Of a stretch of 64,000 nt of DNA, positions 55,526-63,245 are shown piece by piece. The stretch spans positions 124,001 to 188,000 of the forward strand of contig USRX01000001.1 in NCBI GenBank assembly GCA_900557275.1, read 5' to 3'. Origin of the DNA: an uncultured Roseburia sp. (GTDB lineage Bacteria; Bacillota_A; Clostridia; Lachnospirales; Lachnospiraceae). The notes beneath the pieces were generated by a model. That model was given only the letters and a program-made list of their open reading frames with translations, searched no databases and was not told where the DNA came from. How positions within the stretch are numbered: the stretch's first letter is position 1; every line of letters starts with the position of its first letter. Made by a program: the position numbers and the translations under genes.

Positions 55526-55777
55526 ATGGAATTTGTATATGATGGCCAGCAGTTCGGGGTAAAACATATTGTGGATACAGAGCGATGCAGCGGATGCAGA
55601 AGATGTATCAAAGTCTGTGATGAAGATGTATGGAGATGGGATGAAAATCTTCATGCTGCGATTCCGAAATATATTGGAGAGTGTGTACATTGTTATAAAT
55701 GTGAGATGGCCTGTCTGAACAACTGTATCGACATTATTCCCACATCAATGATCAAACATGATCCGCTATTAGGATAA
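55526..55777 (+). CDS. Ferredoxin, two 4Fe-4S clusters
   Basis: 83 residues with two cysteine sets: CSGCRRCIKVC and CVHCYKCEMAC. It transfers single electrons. The order ferredoxin then flavoprotein is that of AprB-AprA (adenylylsulfate reductase), and it is 12 bases from the flavoprotein, so it most likely links that enzyme to the hydrogenase encoded after it. Confidence 0.92.
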   Translation: MEFVYDGQQFGVKHIVDTERCSGCRRCIKVCDEDVWRWDENLHAAIPKYIGECVHCYKCEMACLNNCIDIIPTSMIKHDPLLG

Positions 55778-55789
55778 AGGAGGAAGACT

Positions 55790-57595
55790 ATGGGTAATTT
55801 AAATGATTTAGGAAAAGTATATGAATCTGACCTCCTGATCATCGGAGGCGGTTGGGCTGGTCTGGTAACTGCAATCCGTGCAATGCAGGAAAATCCGGAT
55901 CTGGACGTTCTAATCGTAGAGAAAGGTTATGCCGGATTTTCCGGTCAGTCTACAAAAGCCGGAAATGGTATCGTGGCACATCTGCCGAATCAGCCGGTTA
56001 TGGATTCTACAGAACTGATGGTACAGATTCAGACTCCGTATCTGAACGATCAGGAACTGTTGTATGATTATCTCTCTACAAACACTGCATCTGTACAGTG
56101 GCTTCGTGACGTGGCAGGCGTGCAGGTATCCTGTAACCCGGATGGCTCTATCAAGATGTGGGAGCATGTGGGAAGTGAGCTTGCCGGTGTGGGCATTGAA
56201 CTGAAAGCGCTGGAAAAACTCCGCAAGACGGCACTTGGTCTTGGCGTGCGGATGTTAAACTGTGTCAATGTATTTGAAATCCTTACCAATAAAGGTCAGG
56301 CAGTAGGTGCGATTGGTTTTGAAATGTATGACATGTCCTGTCATATCTTCCATGCAAAAGCTGTCTGTGTTGCAACCCACGGATGTCAGTTTAAAAAATT
56401 GGGTCGTGAATTTATGGGATACGGTACTGGTGTCGGTGCAGCGTTCCGAGCAGGCGCGCATATCCGTAACATCGAATTTTCCACTCAGATTGAGATTGTA
56501 TTCAAAGGAACAAATGTACCGGTATACGGCGGTTATAACCTGATCTTCAATCAGTTGGGAGAGAATATCTCCATGAAATATGCGCCGAATGCACCGGAGA
56601 TCTCTGTACCGTTGTTGAAAGGTATGGTCAAAGAAGTGCGTGAGGGCAGAGGCCCGTTATATGTAGACCTCAGAAAACCGGATGAGACATTGATCTCTGT
56701 CGGTTGGGAAGGCATGGATGTGGCTGACGGCCGTCTGTTCCCAGATAAGATCGAATGGGAAGAGTATGTAGCTGAAAAAGCGAATAAATATAGTACGTTG
56801 GAATACGGCATGACACCGGAGATTACCATTGATACCCGTCTGCAGACCGAGCCGGTTAAGACCGACCATCGTTTTAAAACAGATTGTGAAGCTCTCTGGG
56901 CAGCAGGAAAAATGTCTTATCAGGGATCCGGTTACTTTGGATGGCACCGTGGAGACGGTGTTGGAAATGCAACCCAGACAGGTGTGCGTGTCGGTAAAGA
57001 TATGGCAATCTTTGCAGGCGAGCATGATCTTGTAGACATTGATTATGAGCAGGCTGCAAAATACAAAGAAAAGATTTATGCTCCATTACATAGAGATACC
57101 GACGTGACAGCAAATGATATCTTCGACCGTATCGAACGTTACGGATTCGGTACAGACAAACTGATCCTGAAATCCGAAGAATCCATCAAAGAAGTGCTGG
57201 CGGACGTAGAAGATATGAAGAAAAACGTGATTCCATATCTGTCCGGCGATGATGCCCATACCGTTGCAAAATGTCTGGAAGCAGCAGATTCTGTCCTGAA
57301 TCTGGAAATGCTATTCCGTGCAGCTCTGGAAAGAACTGAGACACGAGGCGTATTCTATCCGCATTACCGTGATGATTATCCACAGCGGGATGATAAACAC
57401 TGGCTGAAATGGATCAACTTTAAATGTGGCGAAGACGGCGAGCCGGAGATGTATCTGGAAGACATTCCAATGTGGAGATATCCGTTCCGACCGGAAGGAT
57501 ATGAGATTCCGGAAGGACATGAAGAAGAATACTATGTTGAAGGCGGACCAAAACCGATGTTCAGCGCAATTGATGATTTTAAGGTAGAAAAGTAA
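55790..57595 (+). CDS. AprA/FrdA-like FAD flavoprotein reductase subunit
   Basis: 601 residues of the fumarate reductase/adenylylsulfate reductase flavoprotein superfamily. The N-terminal dinucleotide motif is LLIIGGGWAGLVTAIRA, then GFSGQSTKAGNGIVAH, and near the C-terminal half the FAD-contact block GSGYFGWHRGDGVGNATQTGVRVGKD. The histidine that binds FAD covalently in FrdA is not at its usual place, so FAD is probably non-covalent. It has no signal peptide, so it is cytoplasmic. Because AprA proteins of sulfate reducers come with sulfur genes and none are here, the substrate is more likely an organic C=C or similar bond. Encoded between its ferredoxin and an [FeFe]-hydrogenase. Confidence 0.85.
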   Translation: MGNLNDLGKVYESDLLIIGGGWAGLVTAIRAMQENPDLDVLIVEKGYAGFSGQSTKAGNGIVAHLPNQPVMDSTELMVQIQTPYLNDQELLYDYLSTNTASVQWLRDVAGVQVSCNPDGSIKMWEHVGSELAGVGIELKALEKLRKTALGLGVRMLNCVNVFEILTNKGQAVGAIGFEMYDMSCHIFHAKAVCVATHGCQFKKLGREFMGYGTGVGAAFRAGAHIRNIEFSTQIEIVFKGTNVPVYGGYNLIFNQLGENISMKYAPNAPEISVPLLKGMVKEVREGRGPLYVDLRKPDETLISVGWEGMDVADGRLFPDKIEWEEYVAEKANKYSTLEYGMTPEITIDTRLQTEPVKTDHRFKTDCEALWAAGKMSYQGSGYFGWHRGDGVGNATQTGVRVGKDMAIFAGEHDLVDIDYEQAAKYKEKIYAPLHRDTDVTANDIFDRIERYGFGTDKLILKSEESIKEVLADVEDMKKNVIPYLSGDDAHTVAKCLEAADSVLNLEMLFRAALERTETRGVFYPHYRDDYPQRDDKHWLKWINFKCGEDGEPEMYLEDIPMWRYPFRPEGYEIPEGHEEEYYVEGGPKPMFSAIDDFKVEK

Positions 57596-57608
57596 GGGGG
57601 ATGAGAGC

Positions 57609-59354
57609 ATGAGTACTGTAAAAATTAATGTCAATAAAGCTGTGCACTTAGATGTGAAGAAGGGCTCTACCATCCTTGAAGCAATCACGCAGGCACAGTT
57701 TCCATATATGGATATTGAAGTTCCGACACTTTACTATTTAAAAGGTGTTGTTGATGTGGATGATTCCGGTGTATGTATCGTTGAGGCAGACGGCGAAATT
57801 GTGAACGCTTCCCGTACCCGTGTCAGAGAGGGCATGAATATCGAGACACAGACGGAAGAAGTAATCCGTCTGAGAAAAGAAGCGTTGGCTGCAATCCTTG
57901 CAAAACATGATAAAAACTGTCTGGATTGTCTGCGCTGTAACAGCTGTGAATTCCAGAACCTGTTATATAAATATGACTTTACCAATGAGCCGACAATGCC
58001 GAAAGAGGATCTGGAGGAACTGGATATGTCTTCCAAAGTTCTGATCCGTGACAATAATAAATGTATCCGCTGTAAACGATGCATTAATGTTTGTGCAAAG
58101 ATGCAGGCGGTTTCTGCAATTGCATGTACAGGAGATGGACTGGATGCAACCATCGCACCGGCATCTCCGGCAGGACTGGCAGCAGCAAGCTGTGTAAACT
58201 GTGGACAGTGCGTGGCAGTATGTCCGGTAGGAGCCCTGACAGAAAAAGTACAGACTTCAGACGTACAGGCAGCTCTGGATGATCCGAATAAATATGTTGT
58301 AGTACAGGTGGCTCCGGCAGTGCGTGCTGCACTGGGCGAAAGCTTTGAATTTAATATCGGTAATGATGTGGAAGGCCGTATCGCAGATGCATTAAAACAG
58401 CTCGGATTTGACAAAGTATACGACACTAAGTTTGGTGCAGATCTGACTATTGTAGAGGAAGCAAACGAATTGATCGACCGTATGAAGAATGATGGACAGC
58501 TTCCGCTGATTACATCCTGTTGTCCGGGCTGGATTAAATACGCAGAGCATTTTTATCCGGATATGCTGGAAAATATTTCTTCATGCAAATCTCCGCATCA
58601 GATGCAGGGCGCAGTTGTAAAATCATATATTGCAGAAAAAGAAGACATCGCAAAAGAGAATATCGTAACTGTTTCTGTGATGCCATGTACAGCGAAAAAA
58701 TTTGAAATCACAAGAGATGACGAAGATGGAGCAGGCGTACCGGATGTGGATATCGTAATCACAACTAATGAGCTTGCAAAATTAATTCAGGATAATGAAA
58801 TTAAATTTGAAGCAACAAATCGTAAAGCTAAATTTGATGATCCACTTGGAGTAGGCACAGGAGCAGCTGTTATCTTCGGAGCAACTGGCGGTGTTATGGA
58901 AGCTGCTTTAAGAACAGCAGTAGAAAAGATTACCGGCGAAGAACTGAGTGCGCTTGATTTTACCGACGTTCGTGGAATGAATGGTATCAAAGAAGCTTCT
59001 TATGATCTGAACGGTACCGAAGTAAAAGTTGCTGTCGTATCCGGTCTTGCCAATGCCAATGCATTGCTTACCAGAATTAAAAATGGCGAAGCAGAGTATC
59101 ATTTTATAGAAGTTATGGCATGCCCAGGCGGATGTGTCAACGGTGGTGGGCAGCCGCATCAGGATGCCCATACCCATGTCATCCACAACATTCCGCAGGA
59201 GCGTGCAGCTGCCCTTTACCGCAATGATAAAAACAATGCGATCCGCAAATCTCATGAAAACCCGTCTGTGATTAAACTCTACGAAGAGTATCTTGGCACA
59301 CCGGGCAGCGAGAAAGCGCATGAGCTGCTGCATACGACTTATATTGCCAGATAA
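57609..59354 (+). CDS. [FeFe]-hydrogenase with degenerate 2Fe-2S domain
   Basis: 581 residues. The H-cluster motifs are intact: TSCCPGW (Cys304, 305), MPCTAKKFE (Cys360) and MACPGGCVNGGGQP (Cys505, 509). So are the His/Cys 4Fe-4S site (His100, Cys104, 107, 113) and two further 4Fe-4S sites (residues about 152-205). The N-terminal 2Fe-2S fold remains, but by comparison with clostridial CpI three of its four cysteines are replaced (Tyr42, Ser53, Ser68), leaving only Cys56. It probably interconverts H2 and protons while exchanging electrons with the adjacent ferredoxin and flavoprotein. The start is 13 bases after the flavoprotein stop. Maturation genes hydEFG are not in the window. Confidence 0.93.
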   Translation: MSTVKINVNKAVHLDVKKGSTILEAITQAQFPYMDIEVPTLYYLKGVVDVDDSGVCIVEADGEIVNASRTRVREGMNIETQTEEVIRLRKEALAAILAKHDKNCLDCLRCNSCEFQNLLYKYDFTNEPTMPKEDLEELDMSSKVLIRDNNKCIRCKRCINVCAKMQAVSAIACTGDGLDATIAPASPAGLAAASCVNCGQCVAVCPVGALTEKVQTSDVQAALDDPNKYVVVQVAPAVRAALGESFEFNIGNDVEGRIADALKQLGFDKVYDTKFGADLTIVEEANELIDRMKNDGQLPLITSCCPGWIKYAEHFYPDMLENISSCKSPHQMQGAVVKSYIAEKEDIAKENIVTVSVMPCTAKKFEITRDDEDGAGVPDVDIVITTNELAKLIQDNEIKFEATNRKAKFDDPLGVGTGAAVIFGATGGVMEAALRTAVEKITGEELSALDFTDVRGMNGIKEASYDLNGTEVKVAVVSGLANANALLTRIKNGEAEYHFIEVMACPGGCVNGGGQPHQDAHTHVIHNIPQERAAALYRNDKNNAIRKSHENPSVIKLYEEYLGTPGSEKAHELLHTTYIAR

Positions 59355-59380
59355 TATATTTAGTAAATGAAATACCCAAT

Positions 59381-59409
59381 CAGAACGGATTGTATAACAA
59401 TCCGTTCTT
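59381..59409 (+). terminator. Terminator between hydrogenase and MFS genes
   Basis: AGAACGGATTG (59381-59391) pairs perfectly with CAATCCGTTCT across TATAA. The tail is short (TTC), so partial read-through into the transporter gene is likely. Confidence 0.75.
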
Positions 59410-59437
59410 TCGTGTACAGAAGGGAGAAAAATAAAAC

Positions 59438-60658
59438 ATGAAACAATTAAATCGCTGGGTTTATGCAATCGTAGGAATCATCGTATTGCTGTTGGTAGGA
59501 ATGGTCTATGCATGGTCTGTCATGTCCAAGTCTATAGCAGCAGCATTTCCAAAATGGAGCATGGGACAGCTTTCCTTAACATTTACCATTACGATGGCAA
59601 TGTTCTGCGTAGGATGTCTGCTTGCAGGCATTCTGGCAAAGAAAGTAAAATCAAGAATCTATATTATATTGGCGGCAGTATTGTTGCTTTGCGGATTCTT
59701 ACTTACATCAGTAACGACATCACTGCCAATGCTGTATCTGGGCTTTGGTGTGCTGTGCGGCATGGGCGCCGGATTTTCTTACAATGCGGTCATGAGTACC
59801 ATGTCTGCTTGGTTCCCGGATAAACAAGGTCTGATCTCCGGCATATTGCTCATGGGATTTGGCCTGAGCAGCTTTATTATAGGTAAGATCTTTGCAGCCG
59901 TCACGCCATCTGATGGCAGTGATGTGTGGAGAAGTACATTCCGTGTACTTGGAATCCTTACTTTTATCGTACTGATTGTTGCAAGCTTCTTTTTTGTAAA
60001 ACCGGGTGCAGATTTTAAAGTGCCGGAAGGAAAGAAGCCGGTTCAGCTGCGTCAGCCAGCGCTTGATATAAATGCAGGACAGATGGTGCGTCAGCCGTCT
60101 TTCTGGATGTATTATGTATGGGCAATCGTGCTGAGCGCGGCAGGTTTGGTACTCGTATCTCAGGCAGCAGGTATCGCCGGACAGGTAGGAACCGGCATTT
60201 CCGATGGAACGATTGCCACGGTTGTTGGACTGATCTCCATCTTAAATGGTATCGGAAGAGTCTTTTTTGGCGCCGTATTTGACAAAAAAGGATACCGTTT
60301 TACCATGATCCTTGACATGATCATCTTTATTGTGGCGGCAGTGATCCTGATCCTTGCGCTTTCCGGTGGACAGTTTGCCGGTATCGTGGCAGGATTTGTG
60401 ATCGGTGGTTTTGCTTATGGCGGCGTTATGCCGACCAACTCTGCTATTATCAGTGATTTCTTCGGAAGAACGAATTTCCCCATGAACTTTTCCCTGATCA
60501 ATACAAACTTGATCATTGCATCTGTGGCATCCACTATTGCAGGAAAATTATATGACAGCACACAGTCCTATATGAGTGCACTGATCATGCTGCTGGGACT
60601 TGTTATTGCCGGTGTTGTCGTATCCTTTGGTATCCGCCGTCCGAAAGAAAAAGCCTAG
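59438..60658 (+). CDS. OFA-type MFS transporter
   Basis: 406 residues, 12 membrane helices, of the oxalate/formate antiporter-like MFS family (N-terminal LNRWVYAIVGIIVLLLVGMVYAWSV, GFGLSSFIIG). Such proteins often exchange carboxylates. Last gene of the island, 83 bases after the hydrogenase; TGTACAGAAGGGAG at 59412 partly matches the island motif but overlaps the ribosome site. It may import the substrate or export an aromatic acid product. Convergent with the polyphosphate gene, 53 bases apart. Confidence 0.85.
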   Translation: MKQLNRWVYAIVGIIVLLLVGMVYAWSVMSKSIAAAFPKWSMGQLSLTFTITMAMFCVGCLLAGILAKKVKSRIYIILAAVLLLCGFLLTSVTTSLPMLYLGFGVLCGMGAGFSYNAVMSTMSAWFPDKQGLISGILLMGFGLSSFIIGKIFAAVTPSDGSDVWRSTFRVLGILTFIVLIVASFFFVKPGADFKVPEGKKPVQLRQPALDINAGQMVRQPSFWMYYVWAIVLSAAGLVLVSQAAGIAGQVGTGISDGTIATVVGLISILNGIGRVFFGAVFDKKGYRFTMILDMIIFIVAAVILILALSGGQFAGIVAGFVIGGFAYGGVMPTNSAIISDFFGRTNFPMNFSLINTNLIIASVASTIAGKLYDSTQSYMSALIMLLGLVIAGVVVSFGIRRPKEKA

Positions 60659-60711
60659 AGGGTTTTGAAATTTAGAAATAATATAAAATTAACTAAACAG
60701 AAAATGATAGA

Positions 60712-62286
60712 TTATTTTTGTTCCAGTCGTTTTTCCATAGCATGTACAACTGTTTCCAGTACTTTGACACGGGCATAGTATTTGTCGTTGCCTTCTACGA
60801 TGGTCCATGGGGCATACGTAGTGGATGTGCGGATCAGCATTTCGTCCACTGCTTTTTCGTATTGATCCCATTTTTCCCGGTTTCTCCAGTCTTCATCGGT
60901 AATTTTCCATTGTTTCTCTGGATTTTCCATACGCTCTTTGAATCGGCGTTCCTGTTCGTCTTTGTCAATTTGCATCCAGAATTTCAATACAAGGGTGCCA
61001 TGCTGGGCTAATTGCAGTTCCATATCGTTGATCTCCTGATAAGCCCGCTGCCATTCCTCTGTGCTGCAGAAACCTTCGATCCGTTCTACCATGACTCTGC
61101 CGTACCAGGTGCGGTCGAAGATGGCGATGTGTCCGTCTTTTGGCATGTTCTGCCAGAAACGCCAGAGATAATGATGGCTTTTTTCCAGATCATTCGGGGA
61201 AGCAGTAGGATGTACCTGATAGCCTCTTGGATCCATTTCCTCCGTCAGTCGTTTGATGGCGCCGCCTTTGCCACCTGCATCCCAGCCTTCAAATCCAATG
61301 ACCACTGGAATCTGTCGGAGATAAAACTCTCCGTGAAGCTGGCGGATGCGGGATTGCAGATCCTTTAGTTTCGCACGATATTCTTCTTTGGAAAGCGCCA
61401 GAGAGAGGTCTGCCTTGCCAAGACTGGAAGTGCGCAGGATGTCATCGGCAGATGTGTCTGCTTTAAGGTTATCTTGTTTAGGTGTTTTTTCTATTGTAGT
61501 TTCAGAAACTGTGGTTATATCATGGTCTGTGAAAGTTCCTGATAACGGTAGTGGCTGCGCTGTCGCTGGCTGCCTGGTATATGCAAGCGTCTCCTGCAAT
61601 GCCTGAATGACAACGGTGTAGATTTTTACTGTAGCAAATTCCCGGTCCATGGATTCAATCAGCGTCCACGGTGCATAGCTGGTGTCCGTGTGTTCCAGCA
61701 TTTCGTCACACATTTCTTTGTAGAGGTCAAATTCTTTATTCCGCTTCAGATCGCCGGTGCTTACACGCCATGCAGTAGCGTTGGATTCCTGCAATTTTTT
61801 AAACCGTTTCTTCTGTTCTTTTTTATCAATACAGAGAAATAGTTTGATGATGACGGTTCCATCAGCGGTAAGTTGCCGTTCAAAGCTGTTGATTTGGTCA
61901 AAACTGGAAGAGAGGTTGCGACGTGGCAGAAGTTCGTCAAAGCGGTCCAGAAGGACTTTTCGATACCAGCTTCGATCAAAGATGGCGATCTCCCCTTTTG
62001 CCGGCGTATTGATCCAGTAGCGCCAGAGAAATGGATGCCGTCTCTGTTCTTCTGATTCCCGTCCGACGGAACGAACATAAAATCCTCTCGGATCCATGGC
62101 ATGGATCAGTTTTCCGATCTGGTAGCCTTTTCCGGCTGCACCAAATCCTTCAAATACGATCATAACAGGAAGCTTCTGTGCTTTACATTCCCGCTGCAGG
62201 CGAGCCAGTTCAGGTTCCAGAATGGACATTCTCTTTTTAAATTCTTCTTTTGACATTTTGCGTGTCATATCAATTTGTTCCAGCAT
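60712..62286 (-). CDS. pap: Polyphosphate:AMP phosphotransferase, two PPK2 domains
   Basis: 524 residues made of two PPK2 domains in tandem. Domain 1 (about 10-240) has the P-loop EGFGAAGKG and FDRSWYRKVLLDRF. Domain 2 (about 295-520) has EGWDAGGKGGAIKRL and FDRTWYGRVMVERI. Two-domain PPK2 proteins (class II) transfer phosphate from polyphosphate to AMP, giving ADP. This fits an organism with pyruvate phosphate dikinase, which produces AMP. AAAGGAG precedes the start. Monocistronic and not clearly tied to the island. Confidence 0.93.
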   Translation of the reverse strand: MLEQIDMTRKMSKEEFKKRMSILEPELARLQRECKAQKLPVMIVFEGFGAAGKGYQIGKLIHAMDPRGFYVRSVGRESEEQRRHPFLWRYWINTPAKGEIAIFDRSWYRKVLLDRFDELLPRRNLSSSFDQINSFERQLTADGTVIIKLFLCIDKKEQKKRFKKLQESNATAWRVSTGDLKRNKEFDLYKEMCDEMLEHTDTSYAPWTLIESMDREFATVKIYTVVIQALQETLAYTRQPATAQPLPLSGTFTDHDITTVSETTIEKTPKQDNLKADTSADDILRTSSLGKADLSLALSKEEYRAKLKDLQSRIRQLHGEFYLRQIPVVIGFEGWDAGGKGGAIKRLTEEMDPRGYQVHPTASPNDLEKSHHYLWRFWQNMPKDGHIAIFDRTWYGRVMVERIEGFCSTEEWQRAYQEINDMELQLAQHGTLVLKFWMQIDKDEQERRFKERMENPEKQWKITDEDWRNREKWDQYEKAVDEMLIRTSTTYAPWTIVEGNDKYYARVKVLETVVHAMEKRLEQK

Positions 62287-62603
62287 GTAAATACTCCTTT
62301 CGGATGGTTCATTTCAACGAGTCTGAATCATATAAAAAGATTATCTTGTATTCGGTCATTTTTGTAACTGTTTTTCATCAAATCATAGAAATCAAGTGTG
62401 CAAAAACTAACTGATAGAAAATACATTCATATAAAAATAGTGTAGTACATTTTTACAGAAATATCCACATGAAAAATAAAAGATTCTGAAAATATCAAGA
62501 ACGTGATCGTGATGAATATACTTTTTGAGCCCTGCTTTTTTGCAGATATTCGGGCGTTGAGCGGTATCTGCGATTTTTTTGTTGGAAGATTGAATGAACA
62601 GAA
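62287..62603. other. AT-rich gap upstream of the polyphosphate gene
   Basis: It must contain the minus-strand promoter of the polyphosphate gene. The long minus-strand frame across 62407-62874 has a low-complexity, Phe/His/Tyr-rich product and no ribosome site, and I do not count it. Confidence 0.4.
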
Positions 62604-62744
62604 ATGGAGAAAAATTATGACAGAACAGGAAAAAATGCATTAAGCAGAAATGAGATTGTTGCAATGATGTGTCAGGCATGGAAGCCGGAAACGGCAGAAG
62701 AGCAGGAGACACTTCTTTCTCTTCTGGAAAAAATTCAGGCATAG
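62604..62744 (+). CDS. Possible small protein, 46 residues
   Basis: Open frame from ATG 62604 to TAG 62742-62744. The product is charged, with a plausible amphipathic C-terminal helix (TAEEQETLLSLLEKIQA), unlike the low-complexity translation of neighbouring frames. The ribosome site is weak (GGAAGA about 14 bases upstream). I know no homologue. It could equally be a chance frame. Confidence 0.3.
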   Translation: MEKNYDRTGKNALSRNEIVAMMCQAWKPETAEEQETLLSLLEKIQA

Positions 62745-62943
62745 TTTTTCTGCGGGTATATGTGTTGTATGCGGGGAGAAGGTTGTGAAGAAATATTTTC
62801 ATGACTATTTGTGCTACCGAAAAAATGTGGTGGAATGGATAATCGTGTGAATATAGTAAAAGAATGCTATACATAAAATCTATGAAAGCAATGAAAAAAA
62901 TTGTTAAAGAAAGCGGTAAAATATGAAATCGGGGTAAGGTTAC

Positions 62944-62972
62944 TTGACAATATTTCTCAATCCAGATAATAT
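62944..62972 (+). promoter_or_regulatory. Near-consensus promoter
   Basis: TTGACA (62944-62949), exactly 17 bases, then TAATAT (62967-62972). Transcription would start near 62979, far (267 bases) from the next recognised gene and before a strong hairpin at 63090. Confidence 0.75.
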
Positions 62973-62978
62973 ATGAAA

Positions 62979-63146
62979 TATATATTTGACGAGGAGATTG
63001 TGAAAAAGAAATGGAAACAGGCGACAGTGACCCTGATCATAATACAACAGACGTTTGTGTAACAACACAGAGACGATACAGAAAAATATATGAGACATGG
63101 CCTGTGCGGAAGTGTAATTTCCACACAGGTCATGTCTCATGCTGTT
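62979..63146 (+). ncRNA. Candidate small RNA or attenuated leader
   Basis: A unit of about 170 bases lies between the promoter at 62944 and the terminator-like hairpin ending at 63146. A 59-codon frame from 63011 and a 20-codon GTG frame (GAGGAG just before, from about 63000) exist, but the first runs through the terminator stem and neither looks conserved. No known riboswitch class was recognised. It could be a free small RNA or a control leader for the membrane protein downstream. Confidence 0.35.
63090..63146 (+). terminator. Long hairpin upstream of the CNNM/CorC-type gene
   Basis: ATGAGACATG (63090-63099) pairs with CATGTCTCAT (63131-63140), extended by CCTGTG/CACAGG and GGAA/TTCC around a 7-base loop. 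GCTGTTTTT follows. The inverted repeat is nearly perfect over 21 pairs. Confidence 0.75.
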
Positions 63147-63245
63147 TTTCTGATAATTGGATGGTAATGTTTGACGGCATGAAGATATAAAATAACGGTG
63201 TTAGATAAAAAACATAGATAAGTATATAGAGGAGAGAACAGAGAC

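Noticed and set aside
55790..57595. Dissimilatory adenylylsulfate reductase
   Set aside because: The fold and gene order resemble AprBA, but no sat, qmo or dsr genes occur, and the neighbours point to organic substrates.
62407..62874. 155-residue minus-strand open frame
   Set aside because: Low-complexity product from AT-rich DNA, no ribosome site, and it overlaps a more plausible plus-strand small frame.
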